Assembly (NCBI GenBank): GCA_026387315.1
Contig: JAPLLY010000029.1
Coordinates: forward strand, 1-63,097
DNA: 63,097 nucleotides
DNA from: Candidatus Omnitrophota bacterium
GTDB taxonomy: Bacteria; Omnitrophota; Gorgyraeia; Gygaellales; Profunditerraquicolaceae
Direction: 5' to 3'
Below, piece after piece: positions 58,482 to 63,097 of the stretch. The stretch's first letter is position 1. Every line of letters begins with the position of its first letter. The notes under the pieces were generated by a model, which ran no database searches, was not told the DNA's origin, and was given only the letters and a program-made list of their open reading frames with translations. Position numbers and translations under genes: made by a program.

Positions 58482-59265
58482 TATCTACTTTCCTCACGTT
58501 CATTAATTTTTTACCCATAAATCTTTGCGCCAGCGAGCTAAACCACTCAGGATTATCGGAAACAAAAAATCTATGCTTGCCGCCTTTACCACGATTAAGC
58601 AGATCTTCACTAGCCAGGATCCTTTTTATTTCAAAAGCCACCTGTTTGGCAGAATCAATTAAAATGATATGCTTGCCAAGAACCTCCTGAATTATCGGCT
58701 TAAGCAGAGGATAATGCGTACAGCCTAAAATTACCGTATCTACACCGGCGTCGCGAAGCGGTTTTAAATATTGCCTGGCTACGCTTAAAACAACCTCTCC
58801 GGAAAGCCACCCTTCTTCGACAAAAGGGACAAATAAAGGACAAGCTGCGGCAGTAACCTTAACTTTAGGATCAAGCTGTGAAATCTCTGTTTCGTATGTC
58901 CGGCTTTTAATTGTGCCCTTGGTCCCGATTACGCCGATACGCTTATTCTGCGAGGCATAGACTGCTTCTCTGGCCCCGGGAGTAATTACGCCGATGATCG
59001 GCACGCGGAAATTATTCCTGATTACCGGAAGCGCGAAACTGGACGCGGTGTTACAAGCGACACAGATCAGCTTAACATCGTACTTTAATAAAAACAAAAT
59101 ATTTTCAATAGAAAAACGGATTACGGTCTGGGGCGACTTAATCCCGTAAGGAACACGGGCAGTGTCGCCGAAATAAACTATGTTTTCATCAGGCAGCTGG
59201 CGAATTATTTCCCTGGCTACCGTAAGCCCGCCTACCCCAGAATCAAAAACACCGATTGAGCTCAC
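58474..59265 (-). CDS. murI: glutamate racemase MurI
   Basis: This 263-residue protein begins at a GTG (59265) with 'MSSIGVFDSGVGGLTVAREII', the normal start of the family. It has both catalytic cysteines in 'LICVACNTASSFAL' and 'VILGCTHYPLLKPI'. It supplies D-glutamate for peptidoglycan. The GTG and its ribosome-binding sequence AGAAGG belong to the palindromic element that also precedes feoB. Confidence 0.95.
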   Translation of the reverse strand: MSSIGVFDSGVGGLTVAREIIRQLPDENIVYFGDTARVPYGIKSPQTVIRFSIENILFLLKYDVKLICVACNTASSFALPVIRNNFRVPIIGVITPGAREAVYASQNKRIGVIGTKGTIKSRTYETEISQLDPKVKVTAAACPLFVPFVEEGWLSGEVVLSVARQYLKPLRDAGVDTVILGCTHYPLLKPIIQEVLGKHIILIDSAKQVAFEIKRILASEDLLNRGKGGKHRFFVSDNPEWFSSLAQRFMGKKLMNVRKVDNV

Positions 59266-59363
59266 CCCGCACCTTCTTCCGTATTCAGTATTCTGCTTAT
59301 ACTTATTCCCTTAAATCTTAACGCTTTAAAAAATGATGAATAATTAGAAGGTACGGGGCTCAT
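59263..59363. repeat. palindromic stop-to-start element, copy 2 (amidase-murI junction)
   Basis: ACCCCGCACCTTCT (59264-59277) is inverted at AGAAGGTACGGGGC (59346-59359), with about 68 bp between. On the minus strand the amidase ends in AGATGA at one edge, and murI starts GTG at the other, exactly as in the copy at 9854-9956. The interiors are only loosely similar. Confidence 0.85.
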
Positions 59364-60442
59364 CTTGAGGATACCTCCACTAACGCCATATTCTGTGAAT
59401 ATTCCCTGATTCCTTCTAATATACCGGCGGCTAATTTTTCCCGATAGGCGCCGGTTCTTAATAACCTCTCCTCATTTAAATTAGAGACAAAACCCACCTC
59501 AATTAATGTGCCGGGCATGGTAATTCCCTTTAATACCTGAAAACGGGCATTCTTAACTCCCAGGATGTTAGCGTCAATGCTAGAGTCCATAACTTTACAT
59601 AAAGAACGCGATAGCTCGATTGACTCTGCCCGGCTGTTGGCATAAATCATATCCCAAACAATCGCCCTTAAATCCTGAGTATCACTGGAAAAAATAGTAT
59701 CCTTTAAATTCAAAGAAGCGCTCCTGGCCGTAAGAGCGGCGCGTTTAGAATCACTTACGCTGGGAGCGACATAATAGACTTCAAAACCGCATAAAGAACG
59801 CGAACGGGCGGCATTGGAATGAATACTGATAAATAAACCTGCCCCGGACTTATTGGCAATATTAACCCGCGTAGAAAGAGGAATAAATTTATCCGTTGAG
59901 CGGGTAAGCACGGTCTGAACACCTTCGGCCCTTAAAAGACTGCTTAATCTTTTAGCAATATCTAAATTGACATCTTTCTCCTTTAAACCGTTCCTGCCTA
60001 TCGCCCCGGGGTCATTGCCTCCGTGGCCGGCATCAATAACTACTTTATTTAATTTTATTTTACTCATTCCCGCTCGGCGGCCAACTAAACCAGCCTGTCT
60101 AAACAATACATCAAAAACCTGTTCTTTGAATTGTCTTGGCACCGCGATTGTGCCCTGATAAACATCTATCGGAGAATTTAAATGCAGGGCATTATCATTT
60201 ACCAGCACCAAAACATCTCCTACCCTCAAACTTACGTGTTGGGCATCTTTACTTAAATAAGCAGTGCGCAAAAGCGCGTCATACTGCATCTGGACCCCGC
60301 GTAAATCGCACAGGGTAACCAGGGGATAATAAGTTACCCCGCCAATGGAATAAGCAGCAATATTCTCACCAGTAGGAATGGTGGCGCAGCCGGAGAGGAA
60401 TAAAATAAACATAAACAAACCAATAAATAATTTTCTATACAT
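59360..60442 (-). CDS. N-acetylmuramoyl-L-alanine amidase (Amidase_3), lipoprotein
   Basis: Start at 60442 (360 aa), just after the GIY-YIG stop. It has a lipoprotein signal 'MYRKLFIGLFMFILFLSGC', a copper-amine-oxidase-like N-terminal domain (30-120) and a zinc amidase domain: 'VVIDAGHGGNDPGAIGRNGLKEKDVNLDIAKRL', 'FISIHSNAA' and 'LIEVGFVSNLNEERLL' with the catalytic glutamate. It cleaves the peptide from glycan in the periplasm. Its stop codon lies in the palindromic element leading to murI. Confidence 0.92.
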   Translation of the reverse strand: MYRKLFIGLFMFILFLSGCATIPTGENIAAYSIGGVTYYPLVTLCDLRGVQMQYDALLRTAYLSKDAQHVSLRVGDVLVLVNDNALHLNSPIDVYQGTIAVPRQFKEQVFDVLFRQAGLVGRRAGMSKIKLNKVVIDAGHGGNDPGAIGRNGLKEKDVNLDIAKRLSSLLRAEGVQTVLTRSTDKFIPLSTRVNIANKSGAGLFISIHSNAARSRSLCGFEVYYVAPSVSDSKRAALTARSASLNLKDTIFSSDTQDLRAIVWDMIYANSRAESIELSRSLCKVMDSSIDANILGVKNARFQVLKGITMPGTLIEVGFVSNLNEERLLRTGAYREKLAAGILEGIREYSQNMALVEVSSR

Positions 60443-60443
60443 A

Positions 60444-60704
60444 TTAAATCCAATCGCCATTTATAAGTTTTAGTTTCTTAAAACGAGACCACTTTTTTAT
60501 CTGAATCTCTCTTTTCCTAGCTTCTGATTTATTTAAGAATGGAGATGAAACATAAACTAATTGCAAGGAGCCTTGATTAATAGCAAATTTCGAACCCTTA
60601 CCTAAATTATTATGTTCAATAATTCTATTCTCCGGACCATTACTTATGCCTATATAAAATCTTTCAGTCCGTGCTTTCGCAATATAAACATACCATTTTC
60701 CCAT
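60444..60704 (-). CDS. GIY-YIG domain protein
   Basis: This 86-residue protein (ATG at 60704) is a single GIY-YIG nuclease domain: 'WYVYIAKARTERFYIGISNGPENRIIEHN', then 'LVYVSSPFLNKSEARKREIQIKKW'. It resembles the small YhbQ/UPF0213-type proteins, whose role is not settled. An upstream extension is read through a REP-like palindrome and is not part of the gene. It heads the operon amidase-murI-que-fumarase-rph-rdgB. Confidence 0.85.
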   Translation of the reverse strand: MGKWYVYIAKARTERFYIGISNGPENRIIEHNNLGKGSKFAINQGSLQLVYVSSPFLNKSEARKREIQIKKWSRFKKLKLINGDWI

Positions 60705-60711
60705 ATTTGGC

Positions 60712-60788
60712 CCCTCGACGCGTCGCGCTTGCTCGGGGTCACTCGACCTATGGTTTACCACGAGCGAGGCACGCAGTGCCGAGTCGAG
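60712..60788. repeat. REP-like palindromic DNA between tmRNA and the GIY-YIG gene
   Basis: CACTCGAC (60750) is inverted at GTCGAGTG (60783-60790), with further short palindromes (GAGCGAGGCAC and GGCACGCAGTGCC) inside and CTCGACGCGTCGCGC at the left. It is GC-rich compared with its surroundings and directly follows the tmRNA 3' end, so it could act as its terminator or processing signal. Confidence 0.5.
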
Positions 60789-61193
60789 TGGTGGAGGTGG
60801 GCGGATCGAACCGCCGTCCTTAAGTAATCACCTAAAAGCCGCTACATGCTTAGCCGGGTAATTTATTCTTAGCCTTGCAGCTCCTGCCCGGCAGGATTTG
60901 CAAAACGCAGCCTTTTCGATTTTGCCCCGGTTTGGAAGGCTAACCGCCAGGACTATCCTACTTGAGCCCTAATCTATCCCGTAGGCAGGACAGTTAGGGG
61001 CTTCGGAATTAATTAATCCCGAAGGCTGGTACGAACATCGGCCTCGCCGCAAAAGACGGCGTGACAAATGTTCCTAAACGTGACACTTGCGTGTTTGCGT
61101 TTGAATTGTGCAAGGATTGTTAACGCGGCTAACCTTACATCCGCGGCATGCTGCTCTTAAGCGACATAGCTTAAGTCGAACCCTTTCACCCCC
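60789..61193 (-). ncRNA. ssrA: tmRNA (ssrA)
   Basis: On the minus strand the RNA begins GGGGGTGAAAGGGTTCGAC and ends CGGTTCGATCCG...CACCTCCACCA, so GGGGGTG pairs with CACCTCC and CCA is encoded. A first pseudoknot is visible (CGCGG/CCGCG; TGTAAGG/CCTTGCA). The tag region follows with GCA AAC as likely resume codons, but no stop appears at the usual distance and no ALAA-type end is obvious. smpB lies just upstream, which fits. Confidence 0.93.
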
Positions 61194-61271
61194 TCAATTT
61201 TTGCGAAGCAAAAATTAACTCCGAGTCCACAATATATTTTATCTAGGAACGAGGAGCATTTCCTACTTCCA

Positions 61272-61727
61272 TTATCCTCTTCTATCCTTAATTACCCGGC
61301 GCAGGAGTTTATCCGTTTCCCTGCGCTTAACCGTCTCCCGCTTATCATAAAGTTTTTTACCTTTACAAAGCCCAAGCTCAATTTTGGCGAAACCCCGGTC
61401 ATTAAAATAAATCTTTAACGGAATTAAGGTCAGGCCTTTTTGGGTAAGCTTGCCATTTATCCTTTGGATCTGCTGCTTATGCAGAAGCAGTTTGCGGTGC
61501 CTGTCCGGGTCAACGTTTAAATAGCTGGCTTGCGCGTAAAGGCTGATATGCGCGTTATATAAAAAGATTTCCGGCCCCTCAAAACGGGCGAAACTATCGT
61601 TTAAATTAATCTTAGCGGCACGTAAAGATTTTACTTCTGAGCCTTTTAATTCAATACCGCACTCTAAAGACTCCAGAACTTCATAATCCCTGTACGCCTT
61701 ACGGTTAGTGGCGATGATCTTACTCAT
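61272..61727 (-). CDS. smpB: SsrA-binding protein SmpB
   Basis: This 151-residue protein has the SmpB core: 'NRKAYRDYEVLESLECGIELKGSEVKSLRAAKINLNDSFARFEGPEIFLYNAHI', 'RKLLLHKQQIQRINGKLTQKGLTLIPLKIYFNDRGFAKIELGLCKGKKLYDKRE', and a basic tail. It delivers tmRNA to stalled ribosomes. It overlaps the permease gene by 4 nt and is followed by tmRNA. Confidence 0.97.
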   Translation of the reverse strand: MSKIIATNRKAYRDYEVLESLECGIELKGSEVKSLRAAKINLNDSFARFEGPEIFLYNAHISLYAQASYLNVDPDRHRKLLLHKQQIQRINGKLTQKGLTLIPLKIYFNDRGFAKIELGLCKGKKLYDKRETVKRRETDKLLRRVIKDRRG

Positions 61728-62680
61728 TTTAGCATAACCAGGAATAAATATAAACTTAAAAATAAGGGTGTGGTAAACAAACCAACAATGTGGCTAAAAA
61801 ATACCCCCTGGCTGATTAACGCATCCGGCTTATTATAACGGCGCATAATCACGGATAAAGAAGTTGCTGAAGGCATGGCCAGCTGCATCACAATCAGAAA
61901 ACCCAATAAATGCGGCAGGGCAAGTTTCAACACGATCACTATGCCTAATGCCGGCAGAATAATTAATTTCCCTAACAAAAATATAAAATTTATTTTCCTA
62001 TCGACATTCTTCAGCCGCGCTAAAGCAACATTGCCTCCGACTACTAACATGGCTAAAGGTAAAGTACAGTTGCCCACCAGGGATAAAGGTTTAAACAAAA
62101 CATCCGGAATAAATTTATTTAAACCCAGCACGATTAACGCCAGGCTAGCTAAATTCGCGATTACCGGCGGGCTAAAAACACTCTGCAGTTTAAATTTAAC
62201 TTGTTTTTCATAAGTAAGCATATAAATACCTAACGACCAGGCCACTAGATCAAAACCCAACAAGAACAAAAAAATAAAAATAAATATATCCTTGGCCTGC
62301 TGGCCCGTAAATATCACCGCGGCAATCGCTAAAGGAATATACCCTGAATTCTGAAAAGTTACTAAACTTAAAAACTGCAACTTATGCGTTTTTAACCCTG
62401 ACAGTTTAAGTAACAGCCAGCCTACGGTTAAACCCATAACTGTAATCGCCAGGCTCACTAACGGAAAAATCCACCAGTTTGGATAAAGGTTAAAGCTGAA
62501 GTTCTTGAGCATCTGGGCGAAAATTAAAGCCGGAAAAATAATCTGAATAACCAAACGGCTTAAAGCATCCAGGCCTTCGCCAGAAAGTATGTTTTTCTTA
62601 ACTAGAATATAACCCAAACCACCCAAAATAAATATCTGGGCCATCGCCAGGCCGGTAATTTTAAATTGCTCTAAAAACAT
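61724..62680 (-). CDS. AEC-family permease
   Basis: This 318-residue protein has about ten membrane helices and resembles the auxin efflux carrier (AEC) family: 'AQIFILGGLGYILVKKNILSGEGLDALSRLVIQIIFPALIFAQML', 'VTFQNSGYIPLAIAAVIF' in the first half and 'LVGNCTLPLAMLVVGGNVALARL', 'QLAMPSATSLSVIMRRYNKPDALISQGVFFSHI' in the second. Substrates of bacterial members are often organic acids; here unknown. It overlaps smpB by 4 nt. Confidence 0.88.
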   Translation of the reverse strand: MFLEQFKITGLAMAQIFILGGLGYILVKKNILSGEGLDALSRLVIQIIFPALIFAQMLKNFSFNLYPNWWIFPLVSLAITVMGLTVGWLLLKLSGLKTHKLQFLSLVTFQNSGYIPLAIAAVIFTGQQAKDIFIFIFLFLLGFDLVAWSLGIYMLTYEKQVKFKLQSVFSPPVIANLASLALIVLGLNKFIPDVLFKPLSLVGNCTLPLAMLVVGGNVALARLKNVDRKINFIFLLGKLIILPALGIVIVLKLALPHLLGFLIVMQLAMPSATSLSVIMRRYNKPDALISQGVFFSHIVGLFTTPLFLSLYLFLVMLK

Positions 62681-62752
62681 TAATCAACCCCCCTTTAACG
62701 GACAGCGCTTATTATAACAGCAAAAAAACCCAGCCGCAATTCATTTATAATA

Positions 62753-62801
62753 AAGGGGACGGTTCTCTTTTTTCTTTTAGAAAAAAGAGAACCGTCCCCT
62801 T
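62753..62801. repeat. perfect 21-bp inverted repeat
   Basis: AAGGGGACGGTTCTCTTTTTT (arms of 21 bp) is mirrored after a 7-bp loop CTTTTAG. It lies upstream of the AEC gene and of the tRNA-Leu promoter, and the right arm is followed by TGTTTTT, so it may terminate plus-strand transcription. The GGGGACGG core is like that of other repeats in this window. Confidence 0.7.
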
Positions 62802-62824
62802 GTTTTTAACACTTTTTTAACCGA

Positions 62825-62853
62825 TTGACAGGATAAAGAGGCTAAGATATACT
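62825..62853 (+). promoter_or_regulatory. tRNA-Leu promoter
   Basis: TTGACA (62825-62830) and TATACT (62848-62853) are spaced 17 bp, about 12 bp before the tRNA 5' end. Confidence 0.7.
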
Positions 62854-62865
62854 TAAAATGATTTT

Positions 62866-62946
62866 GCGGGGGTGGCGGAATGGCAGACGCGCACGTCTCA
62901 GAAGCGTGTGGGGTAACCCATAAGAGTTCAACTCTCTTCCTCCGCA
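62866..62946 (+). tRNA. tRNA-Leu (CAG)
   Basis: Class II cloverleaf on the plus strand: acceptor GCGGGGG/CCTCCGC (one wobble) with A73, anticodon stem CACGT/GCGTG around CTCAGAA (CAG), long variable arm TGGGGTAACCCA, T arm with GTTCAAC. CCA is not encoded. Confidence 0.93.
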
Positions 62947-63026
62947 CTAAATTGTACGGTTGACCCCAAAGACTCTGCTCCCGTAGGGAGCAGAGAAATT
63001 TTGCGGGGCAACCGTACAATTTAGTG
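62945..63026. repeat. 82-bp nested palindrome at the tRNA-Leu 3' end
   Basis: CACTAAATTGTACGGTTG (62945-62962) is mirrored perfectly at 63009-63026, and inside it TCTGCTCCC/GGGAGCAGA forms a second hairpin with a GTA loop. The outer arm starts on the last base pair of the tRNA. TTTTGCGGGG within it repeats the sequence at the tRNA 5' end. No gene follows before the window ends. Confidence 0.75.
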
Positions 63027-63097
63027 CCCTTCCTCTGAGGAATACCCAAAAGGCAATTTGTCAATTAAACTACTCACTCAAAGATTACTACAATAAT

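Noticed and set aside
62777-63064. 95-codon minus-strand frame over tRNA-Leu
   Set aside because: It is antisense to a clear tRNA and to palindromic DNA.

Overview
This is a gene-dense window of a moderately AT-rich, diderm, probably anaerobic bacterium. Lipoprotein and Sec signal peptides, an outer-membrane barrel and an AsmA-like protein indicate two membranes. MinD-type ATPases with inserted ferredoxin domains, FeoAB, a two-subunit class I fumarase, a ferredoxin and an Acr3-type arsenic locus fit an anoxic, metal-rich habitat. The overall style resembles uncultivated lineages near the PVC group (for example Omnitrophota); this is an impression, since no rRNA is present to test it.

Layout. 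1-2.6 kb: a partial PadR regulator, then a NikR-led operon with an outer-membrane barrel and two paralogous small membrane proteins. 2.6-8.1 kb: a Zn/Mn ABC importer (znuABC-like) with accessory redox and TPR proteins, then a beta-lactamase-fold protein. 8.1-15.8 kb: a Fur-headed iron and Fe-S island (fur, DUF5320, two NifX-like proteins, a methyltransferase, two ferredoxin-MinD ATPases, an IscU-like scaffold, an MBL hydrolase, a ferredoxin, a DsrE-like protein, feoA, feoB). 15.8-17.5 kb: 78-bp repeats, an ORF-less group II intron and a broken lipoprotein gene. 17.5-22.8 kb: an AAA/DUF4143 ATPase and an arsenic locus (truncated arsC, acr3, arsG-, arsF- and thioredoxin-like genes, an ArsP-type permease, DUF134). 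23.5-33.5 kb: a type II fatty-acid/polyketide-like cluster built around a 1254-residue radical SAM-KS-KS fusion, with ACP, FabG, FabD, a thioesterase, a GcvT-like protein and a convergent FabZ/FabA-like dehydratase, preceded by uvsE, tspO and an exported flavodoxin. 33.7-51.8 kb: accessory DNA with a PIN/ImmA pair, an orphan terminase module with a ParB-methyltransferase fusion, a possible defence operon (ParB-like, SNF2 helicase, DUF3883 nuclease, DNA methyltransferase, decayed PD-(D/E)XK nuclease), a HEPN-TM-TPR protein with a 17-nt homopolymer, and a DUF2924/serine recombinase pair. 52-63 kb: core genes (tRNA-His, -Arg, -Pro and -Leu; rdgB, rph, fumarase, queFECD, murI, an amidase, tmRNA, smpB, an AEC permease).

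The most striking patterns are small palindromic elements. A ~100-bp element with 14-bp inverted ends sits at two unrelated gene junctions (feoA-feoB and amidase-murI); each copy supplies the upstream TGA stop and the downstream Shine-Dalgarno and GTG start. Two other palindromes are inserted in frame inside queD and the fumarase alpha gene. The best candidates for undescribed biology are the radical SAM-KS-KS lipid cluster, the ParB-SNF2-DUF3883-methyltransferase operon with its HEPN-TPR neighbour, and the stop-to-start palindromic element.
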